Source: Streptomyces sp. NBC_00433 (GTDB lineage Bacteria > Actinomycetota > Actinomycetes > Streptomycetales > Streptomycetaceae). From it: 64,000 nucleotides of DNA. The DNA lies in contig CP107926.1 of NCBI GenBank assembly GCA_036015235.1, forward strand, positions 4,228,501-4,292,500. Reading direction: 5' to 3'. A model generated the notes under the pieces. It was not told the origin of the DNA and made no database searches. It saw nothing but the letters and a program-made list of their open reading frames with translations. The translations under genes were made by a program, and so were the position numbers. Positions 17,234 to 25,115 of the stretch are shown here, piece after piece. Positions within the stretch are counted from its first letter, which is position 1, and every line of letters starts with the position of its first letter.

Positions 17234-18140
17234 CAGACGCCCTCCCCCGGTGCCTGGACACGGTCGAGCTGCTTGGCCATCAGCGCCACGGCGGCGCTCT
17301 CGCGCGCCTCGGGGCCCTCGACACGGAAGGTGACCATCAGGTCCCCCTCGGTGGCCTGGCAGTACAGCGCCTTGAGCCAGTCCAGCTGGTCGTCGTCCTT
17401 CGTCGTGGCGGTGCCGGGCACCACGCAGACCGCGTGCGGGTGGCCGGGCACCGCGGGGCCCTTGCCGAAGACGTCGGAGCCCTCGCTGAGCTTGCGGAAG
17501 GCCTCGGGCGCGGCGCCCGCGGCCAGCTTGTTGCCGACCTGCACGATCGTGATCTCGTAGGTGTCGCTGCTGTCCTCGCGGCGGAAGGTCCGCAGGGCCG
17601 CGCCCTTGATGTGCATGGCTCCAGCTCGGAGTCGATCTGCTTGCGCTCCTTCGCGGTGAGCTGGGAGGCGCCGTCGCCGCCCTCGGCCATCGACTTCGCC
17701 TGGGCGGCGTCGAGCACGGTGTCGTTGCCGTACTGCTGGTCGTCGGGGCCGGGCGCCAGCATCGGCTGCATCGGGAGCAGCAGCTCGCCGAGGTCGCCGT
17801 AGTGGGTGCCGCCGGCCGTCACTCCGTAGGCCTTGGTGGCGGCGGGGGCGGGCGCGGCGGTGGACGTGGCCCCGGCCTCGGCAGCGGGTCCGCCGTCCCC
17901 GCCGCCCCTGCCGAACAGCAGGTAGCCGCCGCCGACCAGGGCCGCGACGACCAGCAGCGCGCCGGCGACCAGCAGGTCCCGCCGCTCCTTGGACCGCGCG
18001 GGCGGGGCGGGTACGGGCTCCGCGGGTGCGGGTACGGGTACGGCTACGGGCTCGGCGGATACGGATACGGATATGGGCTCGGGAGGGGCCGCGGGCGCCG
18101 TCTCAGGTGCCGGCGCCGGCTCCGGGTGCTGCTCGGTCAC
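17233..18140 (-). pseudogene. Membrane-anchored protein gene with a frameshift, second gene of the operon
   Basis: The first part starts at GTG 18140, which overlaps the preceding stop (GTGA). It encodes a Pro/Val-rich cytosolic tail, a transmembrane segment (LLVAGALLVVAALVGGGYLLF) and an external region ending LTAKERKQIDSELE. There the frame shifts: GAGCCATG at 17614-17621 appears to lack one G relative to GAGGCCATG. The rest of the domain (MHIKGAALRTFRRED... to the stop at 17233) continues in the next frame for 127 residues. Both halves look under coding constraint, so this is either a recent mutation, a sequencing error, or a programmed shift or restart at that ATG. Confidence 0.75.
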
Positions 18141-18970
18141 AGCCGCTCCAGCTGCTTGGTGATCACGGACATGACGGCGTTCCTGGACACCGGGTGGACC
18201 GAGGTCACGTAGACCTCCACGTAGATGGAGCCGACCCTGGCCATCCCCACACCGACGTAGACCTTCAGGCCGTAGCCCTCGTCGTACGGGTCGGCGGAGG
18301 GCATGACCTCGCCGTCCTCGGTGCCGGGGACCGGGGTGGCGTAGTCCTGGTGGTCGCCGTCGCCGGCCTCGTTCTCCCGCAGCAGCTGCGAGGTGTACGG
18401 GCTCTGGTCGTCGCGGAACTGCGTGAGGCTGACATCGGTGTCGGTGAAGCTGCTGCTGCGGCCCACCGTCCAGCGGGCCTCGGCCGCCCGGCGGAAGCCG
18501 TTCTCCCCCAGCTCGCCGTATTCGGACGCCGGATCGTCCCACTGGTCGGCGACATCGGCCTGGGTGAGCCAGCCGCGGTCCGTCTGCTTGGCGCCCTTGG
18601 GCGTCGGCAGGACCAGCTTGAGCAGGTCGGCCTCGTAGACCGCGTTGCGGTCGTCGGCGGCCTTGGGCGAGGGCTGGGCCGGGGCCGCGCCCTTGGGCTG
18701 GGCGGGCGCGGCGGCGACCAGCGGCGGCAGCGGGGTGGGCGTGCGCCCGCGCTGCACCTGGTATCCGGCGCCCGCGCCGGCCAGCACGCCGAGCACGGCC
18801 GCGGCGGCGACGACCAGCGTCAGCCGCCCGCGGGCCATCGGCCGGTAGGGCTCGGGCGGCGGCGCGACCGAGGACGAGACGAGTTCGGGTTCGAACAGCG
18901 GGGCCGGGGGCGGGGTCGCGTCCCCGTCCTGACCTGTGTCACGGCGTGTTTCGCCGTCGGCGTCGTGCAT
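18137..18970 (-). CDS. Membrane-anchored secreted-domain protein, first gene of the operon
   Basis: This is a 277-residue protein with an acidic, Pro-rich cytosolic tail (1-45), a transmembrane segment at about 50-70 (LTLVVAAAAVLGVLAGAGAGY), a Pro/Ala linker, and an external domain of about 170 residues. Its stop overlaps the start of the next gene, and the same organisation repeats three times (18137-18970, 17233-18140, 16397-17233). Function is unknown; the tandem paralogues suggest subunits of one membrane complex. Confidence 0.8.
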   Translation of the reverse strand: MHDADGETRRDTGQDGDATPPPAPLFEPELVSSSVAPPPEPYRPMARGRLTLVVAAAAVLGVLAGAGAGYQVQRGRTPTPLPPLVAAAPAQPKGAAPAQPSPKAADDRNAVYEADLLKLVLPTPKGAKQTDRGWLTQADVADQWDDPASEYGELGENGFRRAAEARWTVGRSSSFTDTDVSLTQFRDDQSPYTSQLLRENEAGDGDHQDYATPVPGTEDGEVMPSADPYDEGYGLKVYVGVGMARVGSIYVEVYVTSVHPVSRNAVMSVITKQLERL

Positions 18971-19105
18971 GGAGCCCCCCCAGGCGAAAGACGTACAAGC
19001 GTGCGATCAGCGGCACGCGGATTCGTATTATGTCCAGCCGGCGCGCGGTGCCCCCACCAATTTCCGGCCCGCGGGATGTGACCTGCCCCACAAGGTCGCA
19101 CCGCC

Positions 19106-19111
19106 TACGCT
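19106..19111 (+). promoter_or_regulatory. -10 box close to the DsrE-family gene
   Basis: TACGCT ends six bases before ATG 19118, the leaderless spacing. A GGGCGG between them could alternatively serve as a weak ribosome site. Confidence 0.4.
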
Positions 19112-19117
19112 GGGCGG

Positions 19118-19480
19118 ATGGCGAAGAAGCTCGTGATCAAGGTGACGGCGGGCGCGGACGCGCCCGAGCGGTGCTCGCAGGCCTTCACGGTGGCGGCGGT
19201 CGCGGTGGCCAGCGGCGTGGAGGTCTCGCTCTGGCTGACCGGCGAGTCGGCGTGGTTCGCGCTGCCGGGGCGGGCGGCGGAGTTCGAACTGCCCCACGCG
19301 GCGCCGCTTCCCGACCTGATCGACGCGGTGCTGGCCGCCGGGGCGATCACCCTGTGCAGCCAGTGCGCGGCTCGGCGCGACATCGCCGAGAAGGACGTGA
19401 TCGAGGGCGTGCGCGTCGCGGGCGCGCAGCTCTTCGTCAGCGAGATCATGCCCGACGGTGTGCAGGCGCTGGTCTACTGA
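19118..19480 (+). CDS. DsrE/DsrF-like family protein
   Basis: This is a 120-residue cytosolic protein of the DsrE fold. Family features include KKLVIKVTAGADAPERCSQAF, a repeated Ala/Val-rich core, and CSQCAARR near residues 85-92, whose cysteines could carry persulfide. Members handle sulfur relay or have unknown roles. It is isolated, converging with the DUF3099 gene, and close to a rhodanese gene further along. Confidence 0.82.
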   Translation: MAKKLVIKVTAGADAPERCSQAFTVAAVAVASGVEVSLWLTGESAWFALPGRAAEFELPHAAPLPDLIDAVLAAGAITLCSQCAARRDIAEKDVIEGVRVAGAQLFVSEIMPDGVQALVY

Positions 19481-19510
19481 GGGCTTTCCCGCGGAAGCCG
19501 CGTTCCGGGG

Positions 19511-19804
19511 TCATTTGCGGCGGTCGTTGCGGCGCTTGCCCTCGAGTTCGTTCCACCACGCGTCGGACTCCGGGTCCCCGGTGTGCGGGTCGGTGTCCTT
19601 CTCCCGCGCCTCGTCGAACCACCGCTCGTTCGGACCGCGCCGGTTGGCGACGATCGCCGCTACCGGCGGGATGACCGCGGCCACCAGGCACATTCCGATG
19701 GCGGCCTGCACCGACCAGAGGCGAACGACCGCCCATGCCATGACGAACAGCACCACACAGGTGCTCATCATGGCGAAATACCAATGTCGGCGTCGTGCGT
19801 CCAC
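19511..19804 (-). CDS. DUF3099 small membrane protein
   Basis: About 97 residues when started at GTG 19804 (VDARRRHWYFAMM...). Two hydrophobic segments (MSTCVVLFVMAWAVV and AAIGMCLVAAVIPPVAAIV) are followed by an acidic/basic tail ending KRRNDRRK. GTG 19804 is chosen because a TAACGT -10 box lies seven bases upstream (leaderless). An upstream ATG at 19843 would add 13 residues unlike the family. Function unknown. Confidence 0.75.
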   Translation of the reverse strand: MDARRRHWYFAMMSTCVVLFVMAWAVVRLWSVQAAIGMCLVAAVIPPVAAIVANRRGPNERWFDEAREKDTDPHTGDPESDAWWNELEGKRRNDRRK

Positions 19805-19811
19805 GCTTTCA

Positions 19812-19817
19812 ACGTTA
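19812..19817 (-). promoter_or_regulatory. -10 box of a leaderless promoter for the DUF3099 gene
   Basis: TAACGT read on the minus strand ends seven bases before the GTG at 19804, matching TANNNT and the leaderless spacing. Confidence 0.45.
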
Positions 19818-19854
19818 CGTCCGCCAGGCCGATACCGAAACATCTCGGACAGCG

Positions 19855-19899
19855 GCCCGGAGGGCCGCACCCCCTTGCGCGGGGTGCGGCCCTCCGGGC
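19855..19899 (-). terminator. Strong hairpin downstream of DUF1416
   Basis: A perfect 19-bp stem (19855-19873 with 19881-19899) and a 7-base loop lie 33 bp beyond the DUF1416 stop codon. There is no U-tract, as is usual in Streptomyces. It separates the sulfurtransferase unit from DUF3099. Confidence 0.75.
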
Positions 19900-19932
19900 A
19901 TGTCGGGCGGCGTCCGGGACGCCGTACCGCCG

Positions 19933-20223
19933 TCAGACGGCGATGGCCACCTCGGCTGCCGCGCCCTGCTGGGCGACGACCGTGCGGTCCACCGTGGCGC
20001 CGGGCACGAGCGCGCGCAGCGTCCAGGTGCCGGGCGCCGCGAAGAAGCGGAACTGCCCGGTCGCCGAGGTCGGCACCTCCGCGGTGAACTCGCCACCGCC
20101 GTCCAGCAGTCGGACGTATCCGCTCACGGGCTCGCCGTCGCGGGTCACAGAACCCTGGATGATGGTCTCGTTCGCCACGTCAACTCCTGCCAGATCCGGC
20201 CCACCGGCCTTGGCTCCACACAT
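19933..20223 (-). CDS. DUF1416 domain protein
   Basis: A 96-residue protein starting MCGAKAGGPDL, followed by a predicted Ig-like/carboxypeptidase-regulatory beta domain (IIQGSVTRDGEPVSGYVRLLD...). It follows the rhodanese gene by 19 bp in the same orientation. This sulfurtransferase-DUF1416 pairing is common in actinobacteria, so a role in sulfur transfer is inferred. The Cys at position 2 is notable. Confidence 0.85.
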   Translation of the reverse strand: MCGAKAGGPDLAGVDVANETIIQGSVTRDGEPVSGYVRLLDGGGEFTAEVPTSATGQFRFFAAPGTWTLRALVPGATVDRTVVAQQGAAAEVAIAV

Positions 20224-20242
20224 AACGGTCTACCTCCGGGGT

Positions 20243-21079
20243 TCAGTTGGCGCCGAGTTCGATCGGCACGCCGACGAGCGAGCCGTACTCGGTCCACGAG
20301 CCGTCGTAGTTCTTGACGTTGTCCTGGTCGAGCAGCTCGTGCAGCACGAACCAGGTGAGCGCGGAGCGCTCGCCGATCCGGCAGTACGCGATGGTGTCCT
20401 TGGCCAGGTCGACGCTCTCGTCCTGGTAGAGCTTGACCAGTTCGGCGTCGGACTTGAAGGTGCCGTCGTCGTTGGCGTTCTTCGACCACGGGATGTTGCG
20501 GGCGCTCGGCACGTGGCCGGGGCGCTGCGACTGCTCCTGCGGGAGGTGGGCCGGGGCGAGCAGCTTGCCGGAGAACTCGTCGGGCGAGCGCACGTCGACC
20601 AGGTTCAGCGTGCCGATCGCGGCGACGACGTCGTCGCGGAAGGCGCGGATCGCGGTGTTCTGCGCCTTCGCCTTGTAGTCGGTCGCGGCGCGCTCGGGAA
20701 CGGCGGCGACCAGGTCGCGCGAGTCCAGCTCCCACTTCTTGCGGCCGCCGTCCAGCAGCCGGACGGCCTCGTGGCCGTAGAGCTTGAAGTACCAGTACGC
20801 GTAGGACGCGAACCAGTTGTTGTTGCCGCCGTAGAGGACGACGGTGTCGTCGTTCGCGATGCCCTTGGCGGACAGCAGCGCCTCGAAGCCGGCCTGGTCC
20901 ACGAAGTCGCGGCGGACCGGGTCCTGGAGGTCCTTCTTCCAGTCGATGCGGACGGCGTTCTTGATGTGGTTCTTGTCGTACGCCGAGGTGTCCTCGTCCA
21001 CCTCCACGATGACCACCTTGGGGTCGTCGATGTGGGCCTCGACCCAGTCGGCGTCGACCAGGACGTCACTGCGGCTCAT
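20243..21079 (-). CDS. sseA: Thiosulfate/mercaptopyruvate sulfurtransferase (two rhodanese domains)
   Basis: This is a 278-residue protein with an inactive N-terminal rhodanese domain and a C-terminal one carrying the active-site loop CRIGERS (near residue 230). It transfers sulfane sulfur from thiosulfate or 3-mercaptopyruvate to acceptors. The family signature GHVPSARNIPW is present. A 26-residue cysteine-containing leader peptide is encoded about 170 bp upstream. Expression is therefore likely controlled by cysteine supply. It is followed by DUF1416. Confidence 0.92.
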   Translation of the reverse strand: MSRSDVLVDADWVEAHIDDPKVVIVEVDEDTSAYDKNHIKNAVRIDWKKDLQDPVRRDFVDQAGFEALLSAKGIANDDTVVLYGGNNNWFASYAYWYFKLYGHEAVRLLDGGRKKWELDSRDLVAAVPERAATDYKAKAQNTAIRAFRDDVVAAIGTLNLVDVRSPDEFSGKLLAPAHLPQEQSQRPGHVPSARNIPWSKNANDDGTFKSDAELVKLYQDESVDLAKDTIAYCRIGERSALTWFVLHELLDQDNVKNYDGSWTEYGSLVGVPIELGAN

Positions 21080-21248
21080 GCTGTTCTCCTCCGGGGCAGT
21101 ACGGATGGTGCGGTTGCGCGACGCGCAGGGGCTGTGGAGCGGTGCGTTGCGGTGCGGTCAAGCGGCTCGGTCGGCGCTCTACGGCGCGGGGCAGTCAGGC
21201 TGCGCCGGGGGCCTTGCGGCCGGCTTCGGCACGGGGGAGCTGCTGCCC

Positions 21249-21329
21249 CTAGGGCATGCGACAGAGCATGGCGGCGACGCGGCACAGGTCGACTGCCCGC
21301 CGCTTCGTGAGATCCGCCTGTCGCTTCAT
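21249..21329 (-). CDS. Cysteine-type leader peptide upstream of the sulfurtransferase
   Basis: ATG complementary to 21327-21329 opens a 26-residue frame beginning MKRQADLTKRRAVDLCR, with a second Cys at position 23, ending at TAG (21249-21251). Short ORFs with the RRAVDLCR..xLC pattern occur in front of sulfur genes in actinomycetes and are thought to act as cysteine-responsive attenuators or uORFs. The region after the stop contains GC-rich stems (for example TAGGGGCAGCAGCTCCCC) that could regulate sseA in response to ribosome position. Confidence 0.7.
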   Translation of the reverse strand: MKRQADLTKRRAVDLCRVAAMLCRMP

Positions 21330-21455
21330 GAGTCCCGATCGTAGGGAAATGAACGCGTAGGTGTCACCGGCGTGTCATATGGCGAGACAAGATTGTCCGC
21401 ATATTGGACACACTCTTTACTGCCCCCGAAATCCCGGGGGAAGGGCGTCCGGATC

Positions 21456-22157
21456 TCAGCCGGCGAGCGTCACGTGCCTTCCGCCGGCCGCCACGGATAT
21501 GCCTTCCGGCGCGGTCGTCACCGAGGTCAGCGAGATCCCGGACGGCAGGTGGGTCAGCTGCCGCTCGAAGTCGATCTGCTGCCTGACGTTGTCCTCCAGG
21601 CCGAGCGCGGTCAGCTCCTTGGGCAGGCTCACCGCGTGCAGCCCTATCGAGTCCGCGCCGCGCACGGTCACCTGGCTGAGCACGCTGATCTTCACGCCGA
21701 TGCCGGGGATGGTCCCGGTCAGCTTGACCATCGCCTTGCCGTCCGCGCTGGTGCCCGCCGAGGCGACGGTGATGCCGTGAGGCGCCGCCTTGGACAGGTC
21801 CGCGTAGGTGATGAAGGCGACGCCGTCGGCGCTGTCCGCGATCGCCGTGCGGTAGCCGTTGGAGAACTTCACCCCGTGCAGGTCGGCCTTGAAGGTCGCG
21901 ATCCGCAGGCTCTGCCCGCCGTCGCCCGCCGCGATGTCGTCGGCCGAGATCTTCACGTCGTCCAGCTTGCCGAACGCCGCCTGGGTCAGGAACGGGAAAC
22001 CCTCGATCGACACCTTCGGCTTGTGGTCGAGCCCCTGCGTGGCCTGGGCGCGCTCCGCCGCCTTGTTCTGCGCCACCGAGACCGCGATCCGGTCGGCGGC
22101 GACGAACAGGCCGCCGAGCACCACCACCGCGATCAGGACCATCCGCCACACTCGCAT
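21456..22157 (-). CDS. DUF2993 domain protein
   Basis: This is a 233-residue protein with one N-terminal membrane anchor (MVLIAVVVLGGLFVAADRIAV) and a DUF2993 body (VSIEGFPFLTQAAFGKLDDVKISADDI is characteristic). The domain resembles lipid-binding tube folds and is predicted outside the membrane. Function unknown. No operon partner; the neighbouring genes on the same strand are over 100 bp away. Confidence 0.85.
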   Translation of the reverse strand: MRVWRMVLIAVVVLGGLFVAADRIAVSVAQNKAAERAQATQGLDHKPKVSIEGFPFLTQAAFGKLDDVKISADDIAAGDGGQSLRIATFKADLHGVKFSNGYRTAIADSADGVAFITYADLSKAAPHGITVASAGTSADGKAMVKLTGTIPGIGVKISVLSQVTVRGADSIGLHAVSLPKELTALGLEDNVRQQIDFERQLTHLPSGISLTSVTTAPEGISVAAGGRHVTLAG

Positions 22158-22281
22158 GCGCCCGTACTCCCCGGCTCGTTCCGCCTCGACTTCCGCAACG
22201 CCTGACGGGCGGCGGGGGGTCCGCGGTTCCCCGCAGGCACCGATCGTTACCTGGCTCCCAGGTGGCGAGCGGGAGAACCGC

Positions 22282-23613
22282 TCAGGTCAGCGCCCGGCCC
22301 AGAGCGTAGACGACCGGTGCCGCGGCGGTGAGCGGGAGGGCCACGCCCGCCGTGAAGTGGACGAAGCGGGACGGGAAGTCGTAGCTGGCCACCCGCAGGC
22401 CGATCAGGGCGCAGGCGCCGCAGGACACCGCGAGCAGGATGCCGTCGCCGGTGCCGAGGCCGCCTCCCCCGCCGGTCAGCGCGCCGGTGGCCGCCGCCGC
22501 CAGCAGGGCGCCCGCCACGGACAGCGGTTCGCCGGGCAGCGGCAGGGCGCGTACGAGGGTCGCGGCGGCCACCGCGACCGCGCCGGCCACCACCGGGTCC
22601 TTCCCCGCGTCGGAGACCGCGGCCGCCAGATAGCCGCAGGCCAGCACCGTGATCAGGGTGGAGGCCGAGGTCGCGGTGAGCGAGGAGAGCCGCTCGTCGG
22701 CGCTGCCGTGGTGGCGCAGTTGCAGCACCAAGACCAGCAGCAGCCACACGCCGAGGGTGCCGGCCGCCACCTCGGGCGCGTGGCCGCCGTCGGCGGCCAG
22801 CATCGCGGCGTCGGCCGTCACACCGGCCAGGAAGGCCAGCACGATGCCCTGGCGGGCGGGCCACATGCCGTTGAGCCGGAACCAGCCCGCGGCGGTGACC
22901 GCCTGGAGCAGCACAAGGACGACCGTCAGGCCGGGCTTGCCGAGCGCCGCGCCGCCCGCGAGCAGCAGGCCGAGCGCCGCGGTGAGGGCGGCGGGCTGGA
23001 TGCCGGGCGCGATGATCGGCGAGCCCGTACGCCCGTCGGGCCGCACCGGCGCGGTCCTGGCGCTCTCCCGGCGCGCGGCACGGCCGCCCGGGAGGACGGC
23101 GGGCTCGTCGCCGATCACCGGCAGGACGGCGGTGTGCTCGGCGCCCTGCGGCCCGGCCGGGTAGGCCTGCGGGTCGGCGTAGGAGTCGGCGTAGGAGTGG
23201 GCCTGCGGCTGGTGCCAGTCGGCGCCCTGCGGGTAGCCGGGCGCGTCCGCCTGGTAGGCGGGCGCCCCGGCCTGGTGGGCGGCCTGCGCCGGCTCCCAGC
23301 CGCCCTGCGGGTATTCCTGCGGCGCCGTCCACGGGTGCGCGGCCGGCGGTGTGGCACCCCAGCCGTCACCGGACGCGGGGGCGCCGTAGGGCTGGCCGTC
23401 CTGGGCGGCGGCGTGCCCCGACCAGTCGTCGCCGGCCGGCGGGGCGCCGTAGGCGGCGTCCTGGCCCTGCTGCGGGGGCGGGGCGGCATGCATCGGCTCG
23501 GGGACGTAGGTGCCGTCGGTGTCGTAGGGGGCCGCGCCGCCGTAGGCCTGCTCGTCGTGGCCGCGGCCCTGGCCGTAGCCGTCGCCGTACTCGTAAGAGC
23601 CGTGGTCGCTCAT
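22282..23613 (-). CDS. Polytopic membrane protein with a Gln/Tyr/Pro-rich N-terminal tail
   Basis: This is a 443-residue protein. Residues 1-205 are low-complexity (repeated AYGGAAPYD, QPYGAPASGDG, QADAPGYPQGADW-type stretches), predicted disordered and cytosolic. Residues about 225-443 contain 6-8 hydrophobic segments. The ATG overlaps the stop of the MoaD-like gene by four bases (ATGA), so the two are coupled. No family recognised. Confidence 0.75.
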   Translation of the reverse strand: MSDHGSYEYGDGYGQGRGHDEQAYGGAAPYDTDGTYVPEPMHAAPPPQQGQDAAYGAPPAGDDWSGHAAAQDGQPYGAPASGDGWGATPPAAHPWTAPQEYPQGGWEPAQAAHQAGAPAYQADAPGYPQGADWHQPQAHSYADSYADPQAYPAGPQGAEHTAVLPVIGDEPAVLPGGRAARRESARTAPVRPDGRTGSPIIAPGIQPAALTAALGLLLAGGAALGKPGLTVVLVLLQAVTAAGWFRLNGMWPARQGIVLAFLAGVTADAAMLAADGGHAPEVAAGTLGVWLLLVLVLQLRHHGSADERLSSLTATSASTLITVLACGYLAAAVSDAGKDPVVAGAVAVAAATLVRALPLPGEPLSVAGALLAAAATGALTGGGGGLGTGDGILLAVSCGACALIGLRVASYDFPSRFVHFTAGVALPLTAAAPVVYALGRALT

Positions 23614-23903
23614 ACCGACCCCCCGGCGAAGGGCGGCAGCACCTCGACGGTGCCGCGGTCGGGCAGCGGCACCTGCTCGTGGTCCCGGGTGCCGACCGGG
23701 TGGCCGTCGACCAGGAAGGAGCAGCGCAGCAGCACGCGGGCGAAGTCCGGCCGCCCCGCGTGCCGCCGCCGGGCCGCGGCCAGCGCGTCGGCGAGCGTGG
23801 CCGCGCGGTAGGGCTCCTCCGCCGTGCCCGCGGCGGCCTTGGCGGCGGCCCAGTAGCGGATCGTGCCCGCCGCCGGGCGCGCGGCCGTGTCGGTTGCAGC
23901 CAT
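23610..23903 (-). CDS. MoaD/ThiS-family sulfur-carrier-like protein
   Basis: A 97-residue ubiquitin-fold protein (TIRYWAAAKAAAGTAEEPYRAATLADAL...; FLVDGHPV...VPLPDRGTVEVLPPFAGG). The Gly-Gly that is normally C-terminal and gets adenylated/thiocarboxylated is followed here by two extra residues, Ser-Val, before the stop. The stop overlaps the next start codon. Carrier function would require removal of SV or a tolerant partner; no MoeB/MoaE is next to it. Confidence 0.85.
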   Translation of the reverse strand: MAATDTAARPAAGTIRYWAAAKAAAGTAEEPYRAATLADALAAARRRHAGRPDFARVLLRCSFLVDGHPVGTRDHEQVPLPDRGTVEVLPPFAGGSV

Positions 23904-24034
23904 CGCGGCTCCGTCTCCTCGTCCTTCGTCGTGCTCGTGGTGCGGGTCGTGCGCGCGGTGCCTGCCGCGCCCGTGCCGTACGCGCGTTGCGCCCGTACAC
24001 CGGTGCGGACCGCCTCCATCATGGACCGTCGGCG

Positions 24035-24862
24035 TCACCGCACTCCAATACGGGCGGTCAGCCAGTCGCCGATCCGGCCGAGCAGGGCCGCGTCCGCGGC
24101 ATTCTCCGCGTGGCCGAAGCCGGGCTCGATCCACAGGTCGGCGCCGCCCTCGCCCGCCGCGGCGGCCAGCGAATACGGGTGGTCGAGCGGGAAGTAGCCG
24201 TCGCGGTCGCCGTGCACGATCAGCAGCGGCGTCGGCGCGATGTACGGCACCGACTCGACCGGCGAGCGCGGCACCGGGTCCCAGTCCGCGGAGTGGACGC
24301 GGGTGCCGAGGCCGACCCGGGAGACCAGCCGGCCCGCGGGCCTGGTCACCACCCAGTGCAGCCGCCGCATCGGCGCCGTACCGCGGTAATACCAGCGGGC
24401 GGGCGAACTGACCGAGACGACCGCGTCGACCCCTGACAGGCCCGCGCCGGCGCCCGCGCCCGCGTGCCGCAGCACCACGGAGGCGCCCATCGAGAAGCCG
24501 ACCACGGCCACTTTGGCGTAGCCGAGCCGCCGCGCCCAGCCGACCGCCGCGTCCAGGTCGAGGACCTCGCGGTCGCCCACCGTGGACTGCCCGCCGGAGC
24601 GGCCGTGCCCGCGGAAGGAGAAGGTCAGCACCCCGCCGCTGCCGCGCAGCACCGCCGCGGCCCTGCGCACCGCGGGGCGCTCCAGCGCGCCGGTGAATCC
24701 GTGCGCGACGACGATGGCCAGATCGCGCCCACCCCCCGCACCGCTCACGTGTTCGGCCTCGATCGGTATACGGTCCGACGTCAACAGAACCGCGCTGAGA
24801 CCACCCGAAGTGAGCGGCGAAACACGGAAACGCATGTCCTTGGCCTCGGCAGCGCTCTCCAT
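24035..24862 (-). CDS. Alpha/beta hydrolase
   Basis: This is a 275-residue cytosolic hydrolase. The nucleophile elbow GFSMGAS, the oxyanion region VVAHGFTG, the acidic residue in VHGDRDGYF and the final histidine in PGFGHAENA form a complete Ser-Asp-His triad. The start is the ATG at 24862 (MESAAEAKD), with GGAAG upstream; an ATG at 24835 (MRFRVSPL) is an alternative. It is divergent from the glnR unit. Substrate unknown. Confidence 0.85.
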   Translation of the reverse strand: MESAAEAKDMRFRVSPLTSGGLSAVLLTSDRIPIEAEHVSGAGGGRDLAIVVAHGFTGALERPAVRRAAAVLRGSGGVLTFSFRGHGRSGGQSTVGDREVLDLDAAVGWARRLGYAKVAVVGFSMGASVVLRHAGAGAGAGLSGVDAVVSVSSPARWYYRGTAPMRRLHWVVTRPAGRLVSRVGLGTRVHSADWDPVPRSPVESVPYIAPTPLLIVHGDRDGYFPLDHPYSLAAAAGEGGADLWIEPGFGHAENAADAALLGRIGDWLTARIGVR

Positions 24863-24884
24863 GTGGGCTATTCTTCCGTGCAAG

Positions 24885-24914
24885 AGGACCTGGGCAATGC
24901 CGCCCCCGGGTCCT
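24885..24914 (+). terminator. Hairpin with trailing T-run in the glnR leader
   Basis: AGGACCTGGG pairs with CCCGGGTCCT (one T-G wobble) around a 10-base loop, followed by TTTCGTGCTTTT. It lies 57 bp upstream of the 47-residue ORF coupled to glnR. It looks like an intrinsic terminator or attenuator if glnR transcription starts upstream of it. The transcription start is unknown. Confidence 0.35.
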
Positions 24915-24971
24915 TTCGTGCTTTTCGCGCGAAATCTGTCGTCCTCGCAGGCACCGAGGAGGAGTTCGAAA

Positions 24972-25115
24972 ATGAGCCAGTCCGACCCACCCGGCCGCTC
25001 TCCGGTGGCCACGCCGCCGCGTCCTGTCCTCCACGATGTGCTGAACCGCGAACCGCTCGACCGCGACGCGCTGTACGCCCTTGATGTCCGCACGACCGAC
25101 GGGAGCCCCCGGTGA
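24972..25115 (+). CDS. 47-residue ORF translationally coupled to glnR
   Basis: ATG 24972 has a GAGGAGGAG site about seven bases upstream. The product is hydrophilic (starts [20 protein letters not shown], ends RTTDGSPR) and its TGA overlaps the glnR GTG (GTGA). No domain recognised. It may be a real small protein or serve mainly to bring ribosomes to glnR. Confidence 0.6.
   Translation: MSQSDPPGRSPVATPPRPVLHDVLNREPLDRDALYALDVRTTDGSPR

Noticed and set aside
18001..18125. Short tandem-looking sequence GGCTCCGCGGGTGCGGGTACGG and GGATACGGATACGG inside the second membrane-anchored gene
   Set aside because: It encodes the Pro/Val/Ser-rich cytosolic tail (PVAVPVPAPAEPVPAP) in frame; a coding low-complexity stretch, not a separate repeat element.
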